A DNA stretch of 64,000 bases from Rhizobiales bacterium Y(2018) (GTDB lineage Bacteria; Pseudomonadota; Alphaproteobacteria; Rhizobiales; Aestuariivirgaceae): the NCBI GenBank assembly GCA_005502925.1, contig SCPD01000005.1, positions 124,001-188,000 on the forward strand, read 5' to 3'. Position 1 is the stretch's first letter. Each line of letters opens with the position of its first letter. Below the pieces are notes generated by a model. The model did not search any database, was not told the DNA's origin, and was given only the letters and a program-made list of their open reading frames with translations. Shown here one piece after another: positions 10,133 to 19,012 of this stretch. The translations under genes and the position numbers were made by a program.

Positions 10133-10821
10133 TGTTCGTTCCCCTTCACGACAACACGCCGCTCAAGGTCATCCGCTTCCAATATGTGACCGGCGCCCTC
10201 ATCATCATCAATGTCGTCGCCTTCCTGATGACCGGCGCCTTCACCAGCGAGCAGACCCTGTGGGCGGTGGCGACCGGCTACGGCATCGTGCCGGTGGAAT
10301 TGCTGCATGTCGTCGATGCCGGCCAGTTCAACAATCCGGTGCCGGAGCCGCTCACGCTCATCACCTACCAGTTCCTGCATGGCGGCTGGATGCATCTCAT
10401 CTCCAACATAGCCTTTCTGTGGGTCTTCGCCGACAATATCGAGGACGCTTTCGGCCATTTCGGCTTCCTGCTTTTTTATCTCCTCTGCGGCATCGCCGCC
10501 GGCTTGCTGCATACCTTTATGCAGCCGGATTCAGGCGCCCCCCTCATCGGCGCCTCGGGCGCCGTCTCGGGCGTGCTCGCCGCCTATCTGCTGCTCTATC
10601 CCAAGGCCCGCATCTGGATCCTGCTTTTCATGCGCATTCCCTTGCCGATCTCGGCCTTCTGGGCCTTGAGCGGCTGGTTCGCGCTGCAGCTCCTGAGCCT
10701 CTTCATCTCGAGCGAAGACGAGCTGCAGGTGGCCTGGTGGGCCCATATTGGCGGCTTCCTCGCCGGCCTCATTTTGACTTTCGTGCTGCGCTCGCGGCTT
10801 CTGATCAGAACATCTTCATAG
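10132..10821 (+). CDS. Rhomboid family intramembrane serine protease
   Basis: A 229-residue polytopic protein with the catalytic Ser in GASGAVSG (Ser142) and the catalytic His in AHIGGF (His205), plus the HGGWMH segment (83-88) on the second core helix. It cleaves transmembrane helices within the membrane; substrates are unknown. The start is the ATG at 10132, which overlaps the stop of the upstream adenosyltransferase. The 3' end overlaps by 6 bases the convergent ABC ATPase gene. Confidence 0.92.
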   Translation: MFVPLHDNTPLKVIRFQYVTGALIIINVVAFLMTGAFTSEQTLWAVATGYGIVPVELLHVVDAGQFNNPVPEPLTLITYQFLHGGWMHLISNIAFLWVFADNIEDAFGHFGFLLFYLLCGIAAGLLHTFMQPDSGAPLIGASGAVSGVLAAYLLLYPKARIWILLFMRIPLPISAFWALSGWFALQLLSLFISSEDELQVAWWAHIGGFLAGLILTFVLRSRLLIRTSS

Positions 10822-11847
10822 CGCGAGGCGCCGGCCATCGGCGGCGAAGAGATGGCCTTTCGCCGGATCGAGGCCGAGCCAGATATCGGCACCCGCTTTG
10901 TGCGCCGCCTTGCCGCGCCATTCGACGGTGACGAGATCCGCCACACCGGCGAGCTGGACATGCAGCAGCGTGCTGGTGCCCAGTTGCTCGACCACGATGA
11001 TGCGGCCCGCAACGGCGCCCGACCGCGGACCGTCGAGAATCCCGATCGCATCGGGCCTGAGCCCCAAGGTCATGGCGCCCGGCGCGGCGCCGATAACATT
11101 GTCCGGCACGGCGGTGACGGCGATGAAATTCATCCTCGGCTGGCCGAGAAAGCCGGCGACGAATTTGTTCACCGGCGCCTCATAGAGATCGAGCGGCGCG
11201 CCCTGCTGCTCGATACGGCCCTTGTTGAGCAGCACGATCCGGTCGGCGAGCGTCATCGCTTCGACCTGGTCATGCGTCACATAGATCATCGTCGTCTTGA
11301 GCTCCTTATGCAGGCGCGCGATCTCGACGCGCATGCGGGCGCGCAATTCGGCATCGAGATTGGACAGAGGCTCGTCGAACAGGAATACATCCGGCTTGCG
11401 CACGATGGCGCGCCCGATGGCGACGCGCTGGCGCTGCCCGCCCGACAATTGCCTGGGCTTGCGCTGGAGCAGGTCGCCCAGATCGAGGATCTCGGCCGCC
11501 TCCCCCACCTTGCGGTCGATCTCAGGCCTGGGCGTGCCGATCATCTTGAGGGCGAAGCCCATATTCTCGGCCACCGTCATATGCGGATAGAGCGCATAGG
11601 ACTGGAACACCATGGCGACGCCGCGATCGGCCGCCGGCGTCTGGTTCATCACCTTGCCGCCGATGCGCAAGGTGCCGGCGCTCATCTCTTCGAGCCCGGC
11701 GATGAGGCGCAGCAAGGTCGACTTGCCGCAGCCGGAAGGGCCGACAAAGACGACGAGCTCGCGCTCCTTGATGGCGAGCGACATGTCCTTGATCACTTCG
11801 GTCTTGCCGAAGGACTTGCTCACCTGTTCGAGTTCAACCGATGCCAA
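10816..11847 (-). CDS. Carbohydrate-type ABC importer ATP-binding protein (UgpC/MalK family)
   Basis: A 343-residue ATPase with Walker A GPSGCGKS (36-43), Q-loop VFQSYALYPHM, signature LSGGQRQR, Walker B VFLFDEP and switch His in THDQVEAM. The C-terminal 100 residues form the MalK-type regulatory OB/TOBE region (LGLRPDAIGI). It is the last gene of a five-gene operon read right to left: binding protein, two permeases, RidA-like protein, ATPase. MalK-type ATPases power uptake of sugars, polyols or glycerophosphodiesters. The true substrate is not evident. Confidence 0.92.
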   Translation of the reverse strand: MASVELEQVSKSFGKTEVIKDMSLAIKERELVVFVGPSGCGKSTLLRLIAGLEEMSAGTLRIGGKVMNQTPAADRGVAMVFQSYALYPHMTVAENMGFALKMIGTPRPEIDRKVGEAAEILDLGDLLQRKPRQLSGGQRQRVAIGRAIVRKPDVFLFDEPLSNLDAELRARMRVEIARLHKELKTTMIYVTHDQVEAMTLADRIVLLNKGRIEQQGAPLDLYEAPVNKFVAGFLGQPRMNFIAVTAVPDNVIGAAPGAMTLGLRPDAIGILDGPRSGAVAGRIIVVEQLGTSTLLHVQLAGVADLVTVEWRGKAAHKAGADIWLGLDPAKGHLFAADGRRLAL

Positions 11848-11853
11848 GAGGGA

Positions 11854-12267
11854 TCATTCCTTCGCTTTGACGGCCCACATTTCGATCTCGACCAGGATGC
11901 CCGGCATCAGGCCGGCCGCGACCGCGGTGCGCACCGGCCGCGGCTCCTTGAACTTGCTTTCATAGATCTTGTTGAAGCGCGCCCAGTCCTTGAGATCGGC
12001 GAGATAGATATTCACCTTGAAGACATCGGCGAAGCCGCAGCGGGCGCTGGCGAGCTGGCGGGCGCAATTGGCGAGCGTCGCCTCGGCCTGTGCCTCGACC
12101 GTGTCGCCGATCACCTCGCCTTCGAGATCGACGGCGACTTGTCCGGAGATGACGACCAGGCGGTGCGGCTCGACCACCAGCACCGGCGAATAGGGACCGG
12201 CGGTGCGGTGCTGACGCGCCCCGTCGGGGCGGCGCTTCAACGGTTGGACTGGAACGTCATCAGGCAT
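11854..12267 (-). CDS. RidA/YjgF family protein
   Basis: A 137-residue member of the RidA family. The typical features are GPYSPVLVV, the SGQVAVDLEGEVIG segment, the KVNIYLADLKDWARFNKIY stretch, the conserved Arg in RPVRTAVAAG, and VEIEMWAVK at the end. Canonical RidA deaminates reactive enamine/imine intermediates; paralogs inside catabolic operons often handle pathway-specific imines or amides. Its place inside an ABC importer operon opposite a creatininase-family amidohydrolase suggests a nitrogen-containing substrate. That is an inference from context. Confidence 0.9.
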   Translation of the reverse strand: MPDDVPVQPLKRRPDGARQHRTAGPYSPVLVVEPHRLVVISGQVAVDLEGEVIGDTVEAQAEATLANCARQLASARCGFADVFKVNIYLADLKDWARFNKIYESKFKEPRPVRTAVAAGLMPGILVEIEMWAVKAKE

Positions 12268-12278
12268 CCTTCATCCTT

Positions 12279-13166
12279 TCATCCCTTGACCGACCCGCCG
12301 AGCAGGTCCTCGACCACGAAACGCCAGATCAGCGCCACCAGCAGCAAGGTGGGCACGATGGCGATGAAGATGCCGGTATTGAGCAGGCTCCAGGATACAT
12401 CGGTGTTGCGCGCCAGCGCCGCCATCACCACCGAGACGGGCCGCGTCTCGGCGTCGCCCGAGAGCACCATGGAAAACATGTATTCCGAATAGGAGAGCAT
12501 GAAGGCGAAGAGGCCGGTGGCGCCGATCGAGGGCAGCGCCAGCGGCACGGCGATACGCGTGAAGGCCTGGAAGCGCGAGCAATGATCGAGCATCGCCGCC
12601 TCGAAGAGCTCGGCCGGCATCTTGCGGAAGAACACCGAGAGGATCAGCACCGTGAAGGGGAGCGCCTTGGCGGTGTGCACCAGGATGATTCCGAGCTGCG
12701 TGCCGACGAGTCCCACCGCCTGCAGGCTCATATAGATCGGCGTGACGAGCGCCACCGTCGGCACCAGCGGACTGAGGATCAGGAACAGGAAGCTGATCTT
12801 CTTGCCGGGAAAGGCATAGCGCGCGAACAGGAACGCGGCCGGCGCGCCGAGCAGCAGATTGAGAACCATCGCCGCAAAGGCGACGACCGTGCTGTTCCAC
12901 AGGCTCCTCGGCACTTGCCGCGCCGCATCCGAGATCATCGCCCGGTTGGCGCCTTCGGTGAGATAGCCCGACGGCAGCTCGCCGGTGAAGACATAACGAT
13001 AGGTCTCGAAATTGATGCCTTCATCGAAGAGGCCGGCATCCGAGTTGAGAAGGATGCGATCGGGCACGACGCTGCCGATCAGCGACAGGACGACCGGGCC
13101 GCCGGTGAACAGAAGGATGAGCCCGGCGAAGAGGAAGGTGAGGATCGGATTGTGCCGGCGCTTCAC
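12279..13166 (-). CDS. ABC importer permease (MalG-like)
   Basis: A 295-residue inner-membrane permease with a signal-like first helix (LTFLFAGLILLFTGGPVVL) and about six membrane segments. The EAA coupling loop reads FEAAMLDHCSRFQAFTRIAVP, with His in place of the usual Gly after Asp. It overlaps the upstream permease by 4 bases. Together the two permeases form the translocation channel for the ATPase at 10816-11847. Confidence 0.92.
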   Translation of the reverse strand: MKRRHNPILTFLFAGLILLFTGGPVVLSLIGSVVPDRILLNSDAGLFDEGINFETYRYVFTGELPSGYLTEGANRAMISDAARQVPRSLWNSTVVAFAAMVLNLLLGAPAAFLFARYAFPGKKISFLFLILSPLVPTVALVTPIYMSLQAVGLVGTQLGIILVHTAKALPFTVLILSVFFRKMPAELFEAAMLDHCSRFQAFTRIAVPLALPSIGATGLFAFMLSYSEYMFSMVLSGDAETRPVSVVMAALARNTDVSWSLLNTGIFIAIVPTLLLVALIWRFVVEDLLGGSVKG

Positions 13167-14050
13167 GAGGCCTCCTCCTTGGCGAAGAGATCGGAGGGCA
13201 GCGCGCGGGTGATGGCGATAATGAGAGCGGCTGAGATCAGCACGACGATGAAGGCCACTGCCGAGCCGGCGCCGAAATCATACATCGAGAAGCTTTCGCG
13301 CCAGATCTGGAAGGACAGTAACGTCGTCGCCGTGCCGGGCCCGCCACCCGTCATCGCATAGACGAGATCATAGCTGGTGAAGGCGGTGAGCGCATTATAG
13401 ACGAGGAGCACCACCACCATCGCCTTGAGCTCCGGAAACACGATGTGACGGAAGCGCTTATAGGGACTGCGGCAGTCGATCTCGCCGGCTTCCAGTACTT
13501 CCGAATTGATCGAGGCAAGCGCCGCCATGACCAGCACCACCGCGAAGGGGATCTGCGTCCACACATGGGCGACGGCCACTGCATAGAGTGCCAGCTTGGG
13601 TGAGGTGAGCCAGGGAATCGACTCGTCGATGAGCCCGAGATTCATGAGCAGGCCGTTGAGCACGCCGAAGCTCGGATGGAACACCCAGACCCACAGCACC
13701 GCGCTGATGGCGCCCGGCAGCACCCAGGGCAGCAGCACGATCGAGCGGATAATCTGCGAGCCGAAGAAGCGGCGCTGCAGGAAGAGCGCGATGGCGACGC
13801 CGAGGATGACGACGGAAGGCGCGGCGATGACGGTGAAGAGCAGGGAGTTCCTCAGTGCATCGATGAAATAGTCGCTCGTCAACACGCGCTTGTAATTGTC
13901 GAGCCCGACGAAGGGCTCGACCGGGAACAGGATCATCACCTGATGCAGGCTGGTCCATAAGGCATGCGCGATCGGATAGATCGTGATGAAGGCGACCGGC
14001 AGGAGCGCCGGCAGCAGCCAGGCGATCGGAAAGCGGTTGATGCTCCACAT
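13163..14050 (-). CDS. ABC importer permease (MalF-like)
   Basis: A 295-residue permease with six predicted membrane segments (first at about 10-30). The EAA loop reads LEAGEIDCRSPYKRFRHIVFP: Cys-Arg occupies the position usually Gly-Ala. The conserved MTGGGPGTATTLLSF segment of MalF/UgpA-type permeases is present near the C-terminus. It lies 67 bases downstream of the binding-protein gene and overlaps the second permease by 4 bases. Confidence 0.92.
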   Translation of the reverse strand: MWSINRFPIAWLLPALLPVAFITIYPIAHALWTSLHQVMILFPVEPFVGLDNYKRVLTSDYFIDALRNSLLFTVIAAPSVVILGVAIALFLQRRFFGSQIIRSIVLLPWVLPGAISAVLWVWVFHPSFGVLNGLLMNLGLIDESIPWLTSPKLALYAVAVAHVWTQIPFAVVLVMAALASINSEVLEAGEIDCRSPYKRFRHIVFPELKAMVVVLLVYNALTAFTSYDLVYAMTGGGPGTATTLLSFQIWRESFSMYDFGAGSAVAFIVVLISAALIIAITRALPSDLFAKEEAS

Positions 14051-14117
14051 GCGAGGATGCCCGTTCGCGAGAATCCGGCGGGCGGCTCGGATGAGCCGTC
14101 CGCCTGGTCAGGTTAGG

Positions 14118-15401
14118 CTACTGCTTGACGAATTGCTCGCGCAGCGTGTTCCAGCGCTCGGCGCCGTCTTTCATCGTATCGGCGACACTCGCCTCTCCGA
14201 CCATCGCCTTGGCGAGCAGCGGGCGGAAATAGGCCGACCACACCGCGCTCCATTCCGTCCAGGTGCCGGCCTTGGCGGTCGCCACCTGCTTGCTGAGCGT
14301 CGGCACGTCGATCCACTTGGCCCACGGCTCGATGACGGCGGGGTCATCGAAGAGCGGCAGCTGGCCGAAGCCGAGGCCTTTCTCCCCCGCCCAGCGTTTC
14401 GCCACCGTGTAAGGCTTGCCGGCCATGAAGTTGATGAACTTCCAGGCCGCTTCGGCGCGCTTCGGATCGGCCGCCGTCTTGGCGGTCACCGCGTAGAACT
14501 TCGAGAAGCCGAGCGTCGCATGCGCCTGGCCCGGCATCGGCGCCAGGGCGAATTCGCCGGCCCGCGGCTGGTCGCCCTTGTTGTTGAGCGCCGCCAGCAC
14601 GTAATTATAGACGATGGTGAAGGCGTGCTTGCCGGTGTTCATCGCCGGGATGATCTTCGACTCATGCGTCTCGGGCTGCACCAGCTCCTTCTTGAAGGCA
14701 TCGGCCAGCCATTCGAGCTGCTGGAATGCCCCGTTCTGGGGATCGTTGAAGACCGCTTTCTGCTCGGCATCGAAGAGCTCGGCGCCGCGGCCATAGGACT
14801 GCGCCACGAAGGCGTCGAAGAAGTTCGGCAGTTCCTGATTGTATTCGTAGACGATCGGGCGCTGCATGCCGCCCGCTTTGAGCTTCTCGGCCGCCGCCGT
14901 CACCTCTTCCCAGGTCTGCGGCACCGCGATCCCGGCATCACCTAGGATCTTCTTGTTGTACACGAAGGAGATCGTGTCGGCGTAATAGGGCAGCCCGTAG
15001 AGCTTGCCCTTGTAGGTCATGTCGCTGAGCGCGAAGCCGGCAATGTCCTTCTTGAGGTCATCGACGGTACCTTTGGGCGCGATGTCCTCGAGGGGTGCGA
15101 CGAAACCCGCCGCAGCCCAGGCCGGCAGCCAGTCCTGGCCGCCATAGATGACGTCGGTCTGGGTATTGCCGCGGAAGCGCAGGATCAGGCTGTCCTGGTA
15201 ATCGGGCCAGGTGTAATCCGTCACCTTCACCTTGATGCCGGGATTGGCGGCCTCGAACTGGCGGACATTGTCCTGGATTGTATCCAGCGAATAATTCCAG
15301 ACGACGAATTCGAGCGTCAGGTCCTCGGCCCAAGCGGGCCCACCGAGCATCGCGGCGCCGGCGACGGCCATGCCGGCAAACAACCTTCTGGTGATGTTCA
15401 T
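14118..15401 (-). CDS. Extracellular solute-binding protein, family 1
   Basis: A 427-residue periplasmic binding protein. The N-terminus MNITRRLFAGMAVAGAAMLGGPAWAE is an export signal with an Arg-Arg pair and an AWA-E cleavage site. The mature protein starts LTLEFVVWNYSLDTIQ and has the family-1 pattern seen in sugar and glycerol-phosphate binders (FEAANPGIKVKV...). The ATG at 15401 is chosen because AGGAAGGGATTTGCC precedes it and the signal peptide begins there. It is the first gene of the import operon and is usually the most highly expressed. Confidence 0.92.
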   Translation of the reverse strand: MNITRRLFAGMAVAGAAMLGGPAWAEDLTLEFVVWNYSLDTIQDNVRQFEAANPGIKVKVTDYTWPDYQDSLILRFRGNTQTDVIYGGQDWLPAWAAAGFVAPLEDIAPKGTVDDLKKDIAGFALSDMTYKGKLYGLPYYADTISFVYNKKILGDAGIAVPQTWEEVTAAAEKLKAGGMQRPIVYEYNQELPNFFDAFVAQSYGRGAELFDAEQKAVFNDPQNGAFQQLEWLADAFKKELVQPETHESKIIPAMNTGKHAFTIVYNYVLAALNNKGDQPRAGEFALAPMPGQAHATLGFSKFYAVTAKTAADPKRAEAAWKFINFMAGKPYTVAKRWAGEKGLGFGQLPLFDDPAVIEPWAKWIDVPTLSKQVATAKAGTWTEWSAVWSAYFRPLLAKAMVGEASVADTMKDGAERWNTLREQFVKQ

Positions 15402-15464
15402 GGCAAATCCCTTCCTCTCCTGGTTGCGCCGGCCTGCAGGGGAAGCATGCCGGGTGCGGCCTTT

Positions 15465-15473
15465 ATTGGTCAT
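15465..15473. promoter_or_regulatory. Half-site ATTGGTCAT in divergent promoter, candidate GntR site
   Basis: The 9-mer ATTGGTCAT in the binding-protein/creatininase intergenic region is the exact reverse complement of the left part of the palindrome at 17101-17115. FadR-type GntR regulators bind T-GT...AC-A dyads, and both sites carry such half-sites. A further TTACCAAT occurs at about 15501-15508. The role is inferred from recurrence at both ends of the creatininase-gntR unit. Confidence 0.4.
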
Positions 15474-15585
15474 TGAGCGAGGCCTGCCCCGGAACTATAA
15501 TTACCAATCGTGATCACTTGCAACCACTTTTGACCATCCTGCCCCCTGGACGGACGGCCGCGACCGGAGGAAAGTCCTGACTCTC

Positions 15586-16371
15586 ATGCGTTACGAAGAG
15601 CTGAGCCAGCTTCAGGTCGATGCCCTCGACCGGGCCACGACCATCCTCGTCATTCCGCTCGGCTCGGTCGAGCAGCATGGCCATCACATGCCTTTGGGCA
15701 CCGACACCATGCTCGCTCATGCGCTGTCGCTCGCCGCCGCCGAGCGGTCGGGTGGCAGGGTCGTCGTCCTGCCGCCGCCTTGGTACGGCTTTTCGGCCCA
15801 TCATATGAAGTTCCCCGGCAGCATCACGCTGAGCCACACCACCTTGATGGCGATGGTCGAGGACATCGTCGCCTCGCTGGGCGTCCACGGCTTCACCCGC
15901 GTGCTCCTGATCAACGGCCATGGCGGCAATGGCGGCGTGGTGGATGTGCTGGCCTCCGTGCTGGGTCACAAGCACTACGGCAAGATGCGCATCGCCGGCC
16001 TCACTTATTTCGCGCTCGCCGCCCAGGCCATCGCCGGCCTGCGCCACTCGGAGCCCGGCGGCATGGGCCATGCCTGCGAGTTCGAGACCGCCATGATCAT
16101 GCATATCCGCCCCGATCTGGTGGCCGCCGATAAGGCCCGGACCATCTATCCCGACCCGGGATCGCCCTATCTCAGCACCGACCTGCTGCGCGCCGGTCCG
16201 GTGAAGACCTATCTTGATTTCAAGGATCTCTCCCCGCATGGAACATTGGGCGACCCGTCTCTGGCGAGCCCCGAGAAAGGCGCCGAGTTCTTTGCCGCGG
16301 TGGTGGCCGAGCTTGTCCGCTTCATGGAAGATTTTGCCAGATGGCCGATAGCGGCGGAGAACCAAAAATGA
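15586..16371 (+). CDS. Creatininase (creatinine amidohydrolase) family protein
   Basis: A 261-residue metal-dependent amidohydrolase of the creatininase family. The metal ligands are visible: Glu and His in SVEQHG (29-31), Asp in LGTDT (40), His in INGHGGN, and Glu in GHACEFETAM. Family members cleave creatinine or other cyclic or linear amides, and several act in cofactor pathways. Divergence from an importer with a RidA protein suggests hydrolysis of the imported compound. The substrate is not determinable from sequence. Confidence 0.9.
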   Translation: MRYEELSQLQVDALDRATTILVIPLGSVEQHGHHMPLGTDTMLAHALSLAAAERSGGRVVVLPPPWYGFSAHHMKFPGSITLSHTTLMAMVEDIVASLGVHGFTRVLLINGHGGNGGVVDVLASVLGHKHYGKMRIAGLTYFALAAQAIAGLRHSEPGGMGHACEFETAMIMHIRPDLVAADKARTIYPDPGSPYLSTDLLRAGPVKTYLDFKDLSPHGTLGDPSLASPEKGAEFFAAVVAELVRFMEDFARWPIAAENQK

Positions 16372-17087
16372 AGACCGCCTCCATTGCCACCAATGACCGC
16401 GCCACGCCCTCGCTCGTCTATCGCGCTTTGTTGCGCAGCATCAAATCGGGCCACATGGTGCCGGGGGCGAAACTGCCCAATCAGTATGAGCTCGCTGAGC
16501 AGCTCAATACCAGCCGCAGCGCGGTGAGGAGTGCGCTTGCCATGATGGAGCGCCAGGGCCTGGTGCGCCGCCAGGTCGGCAGCGGCACCTATCTCACCGA
16601 CGATGCCGACGACGTGTTCGAGCGCATGGACCAGACCGCGGCGGCCGAAGAGCATGAGGACGTGCCGTCCTTCGCCGAGATCGTCGAGGGCCGGCTCCTG
16701 TTCGAGCCGGCGATGATGCATCTGGTGGTGAGCCGCGTCGAGGACACCGAGATCGCCGAGATGCGCAGCATCCTGGTCGACATCCTGGAGGCGCCGATCT
16801 GGAAAGAGTTCAAGGAGCGCATCTACGCGCTGCACCGCCAGATCTTCGCCTCGACCAAGAACAAATTCATGATCCAGGTCATGAACAACATCCTCGACGA
16901 CCGCCGCGCGGTGCAGTTCGACGGCCGTGACACCGACAAGCCGGCTCCCGATGCGGTGCGCCGGCAGACCCATAAGGACCTGGCGCTGATCGTCGATGCC
17001 ATCGCCGAGCGCAACGGCAAGCGCGCCGAGGAGCTGGTCTCCGACCATCTGATGCGGACGCTGGCCACCATCAACATCTGGCAGTAG
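16368..17087 (+). CDS. GntR family regulator (FadR-type, FCD domain)
   Basis: A 239-residue regulator. The N-terminal winged helix (about 14-80) contains GAKLPNQYELAEQLNTSRSAVRSALAMMERQGLVRR. The C-terminal all-helical FCD ligand-binding domain follows from about 100. The ATG at 16368 overlaps the creatininase stop (ATGA) and has GGAG 8 bases upstream; an ATG at 16341 in the same frame would add 9 residues. It is the likely regulator of the divergent importer and of its own operon. Confidence 0.9.
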   Translation: MKTASIATNDRATPSLVYRALLRSIKSGHMVPGAKLPNQYELAEQLNTSRSAVRSALAMMERQGLVRRQVGSGTYLTDDADDVFERMDQTAAAEEHEDVPSFAEIVEGRLLFEPAMMHLVVSRVEDTEIAEMRSILVDILEAPIWKEFKERIYALHRQIFASTKNKFMIQVMNNILDDRRAVQFDGRDTDKPAPDAVRRQTHKDLALIVDAIAERNGKRAEELVSDHLMRTLATINIWQ

Positions 17088-17100
17088 GCTCATCGCCCTT

Positions 17101-17115
17101 ATGACCAATTGTCAT
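17101..17115. promoter_or_regulatory. Palindrome ATGAC-N5-GTCAT, candidate operator
   Basis: A 15-bp palindrome 14 bases after the gntR stop. Its left nine bases recur as a reverse complement at 15465-15473 in the divergent promoter. It could be a second GntR site or part of the etfBA upstream region. Confidence 0.4.
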
Positions 17116-17185
17116 GAAGGCGACCAAAAGCGTCAAATCCGCAAGCTTTAGCGTCGCAGACGGCAGGGGTTTGCCGGTATCGGCG

Positions 17186-17214
17186 TTGACTCACCCCCGC
17201 GCGATCTCTAGTTT
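17186..17214 (+). promoter_or_regulatory. Predicted promoter of etfBA
   Basis: TTGACT (17186-17191) and TAGTTT (17209-17214) are separated by 17 bases. The predicted 5' leader then carries a small GCCGCC-N7-GGCGGC hairpin (17231-17249) just before the ribosome-binding site. Confidence 0.55.
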
Positions 17215-17268
17215 CGCGCCCGATTTGTGCGCCGCCACATAAAGGCGGCAACCCCATGAGGAGTGCCC

Positions 17269-18015
17269 ATGAAGGTCCTGGTCGCGGTCAAGCGCGTCGT
17301 TGATTACAACGTAAAAATTCGCGTCAAAGCGGACGGCTCGGGTGTCGAGCTCGCCAATGTGAAGATGTCGATGAACCCCTTCGACGAGATTGGCGTCGAG
17401 GAAGCCGTGCGGCTCAAGGAAGCCGGCAAGGCGACCGAGGTCATCGCCATCTCGGTGGGACCGGCCCAGGCCCAGGAGACCATTCGTACCGCCCTCGCCA
17501 TGGGCGCCGACCGCGGCATCCTGGTCAAGAGCGACGACTATATCGAGCCGCTCGGCATCGCCAAGATCCTCAAAGGCGTGATCGAGGCCGAAAAGCCGGA
17601 TCTCGTGATCCTCGGCAAGCAGGCGATCGACGACGACTGCAACCAGACCGGCCAGATGCTCTCGGCGCTGCTCGGCTGGGCCCAGGCAACCTTCGCCTCG
17701 AAGCTCGAGATCAACGGATCGGAAGCGACGGTGACCCGCGAGATCGACGGCGGCCTGCAGACCCTCAAGGTCAAGATGCCGCTCATCATGACCACCGACC
17801 TCCGCCTCAACCAGCCGCGCTACGCCTCGCTCCCCAACATCATGAAGGCGAAGAAGAAGCCGCTCGAGGAGAAGAGCCCGGCCGATTACGGTGCCGATGT
17901 CGCGCCGCGCCTCAAGGTCGTCAACACCGCCGAGCCGCCGAAGCGTCTGGCCGGCGTCAAGGTCAAGACGGTGCCCGAACTCGTATCGAAGCTCAAAGAA
18001 GCGGGAGTGATCTGA
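17269..18015 (+). CDS. etfB: Electron transfer flavoprotein subunit beta
   Basis: A 248-residue ETF beta subunit, the AMP-binding half of the heterodimer that passes electrons from acyl-CoA and other flavin dehydrogenases to ETF:quinone oxidoreductase. It begins [19 protein letters not shown] and carries the family signature [20 protein letters not shown] near residue 190. The ATG at 17269 is preceded by AGGAG; a GTG two codons upstream is less likely. etfA starts 2 bases after the stop. Confidence 0.97.
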   Translation: MKVLVAVKRVVDYNVKIRVKADGSGVELANVKMSMNPFDEIGVEEAVRLKEAGKATEVIAISVGPAQAQETIRTALAMGADRGILVKSDDYIEPLGIAKILKGVIEAEKPDLVILGKQAIDDDCNQTGQMLSALLGWAQATFASKLEINGSEATVTREIDGGLQTLKVKMPLIMTTDLRLNQPRYASLPNIMKAKKKPLEEKSPADYGADVAPRLKVVNTAEPPKRLAGVKVKTVPELVSKLKEAGVI

Positions 18016-18016
18016 G

Positions 18017-18958
18017 ATGGCTGTTCTTCTCATCGCCGAGCACGACAATGCTCATCTCAAGGACGCGACCCACAAGGCCCTGACCGCCGCCGCCCAGCTC
18101 GGCGGTGACGTGCATGTGCTCGTCGCCGGCAACAATGCCGACGCCGCGGCGGCCCAGGCCGCCAAGCTGCAAGGCGTCGCCAAGGTTCTGCATGTCGATG
18201 CGCCGCAATATGAGCGCCCGCTCGCCGAACCGATGGCCGCTCTCATCGTGGCGCTCGCCGGTCCCTATGACCATATCGTCGCGCCCGCGACGACCAACGG
18301 CAAGAACTACACGCCGCGCGCCGCCGCTCTCCTCGATGTCATGCAGATCTCCGACATCTCGGAAGTGAAGTCGCCCGACACCTTCGTGCGCCTCATCTAT
18401 GCCGGCAACGCCGTGCAGACGGTGCAGTCGACCGACAAGAAGAAGGTCATCACGGTGCGCACCGCCGCCTTCCAGGCGACGGGTGAAGGTGGTTCCGCCG
18501 CCATCGAAAAGACGGCGGCGCCGGCCGATCCGGGCCTCTCCTCCTATCAGAGCGAGAACCTGTCGAAGTCCGACCGCCCCGAGCTCACCTCGGCCAAGAT
18601 CATCATCTCCGGCGGCCGCGGCATGCAGAATGGCGAGAACTTCCACATGCTCGACAAGGTCGCCGACAAGCTCGGCGCCGCGGTGGGCGCGTCACGCGCC
18701 GCCGTCGATGCGGGTTTCGTGCCGAACGACTATCAGGTCGGCCAGACCGGCAAGGTCGTCGCTCCCGATCTCTATATCGCGGTCGGCATTTCCGGCGCCA
18801 TCCAGCATCTCGCCGGCATGAAGGACTCGAAGGTCATCGTCGCCATCAACAAGGACGAAGAGGCGCCGATCTTCCAGGTCGCCGATTACGGCCTCGTCGC
18901 CGATCTCTTCCAGGCGGTGCCGGAGCTCGAAGCCGAGCTCGGCAAGCTCGGCAAGTAA
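18017..18958 (+). CDS. etfA: Electron transfer flavoprotein subunit alpha
   Basis: A 313-residue ETF alpha subunit. The N-terminal domain is Rossmann-like. The C-terminal FAD-binding domain runs from about residue 190 ([12 protein letters not shown], then [23 protein letters not shown], then [17 protein letters not shown] and [20 protein letters not shown]). It is co-transcribed with etfB. A strong intrinsic terminator lies 23 bases downstream. Acyl-CoA metabolism genes nearby (3-hydroxybutyryl-CoA dehydrogenase at 22.8 kb) fit its role. Confidence 0.97.
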   Translation: MAVLLIAEHDNAHLKDATHKALTAAAQLGGDVHVLVAGNNADAAAAQAAKLQGVAKVLHVDAPQYERPLAEPMAALIVALAGPYDHIVAPATTNGKNYTPRAAALLDVMQISDISEVKSPDTFVRLIYAGNAVQTVQSTDKKKVITVRTAAFQATGEGGSAAIEKTAAPADPGLSSYQSENLSKSDRPELTSAKIIISGGRGMQNGENFHMLDKVADKLGAAVGASRAAVDAGFVPNDYQVGQTGKVVAPDLYIAVGISGAIQHLAGMKDSKVIVAINKDEEAPIFQVADYGLVADLFQAVPELEAELGKLGK

Positions 18959-18976
18959 CGAGCACCACGCAACACA

Positions 18977-19012
18977 GAAAGGGCCCGGTCTTCACCGGGC
19001 CTTTTTCTTTTT
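18977..19012 (+). terminator. Intrinsic terminator of etfBA
   Basis: GGCCCGGT (18982-18989) and ACCGGGCC (18994-19001) form an 8-bp stem with a CTTC loop, followed by TTTTTCTTTTT. The hairpin overlaps the stop codon and the last Lys-rich codons of the convergent gene. Confidence 0.9.

Noticed and set aside
10852-12492. 546-residue open frame antisense to the ABC ATPase and RidA genes
   Set aside because: Long antisense frames are common in GC-rich DNA. The composition is His/Arg/Asp-rich with no domain, while the opposite strand carries clear Walker and RidA motifs.
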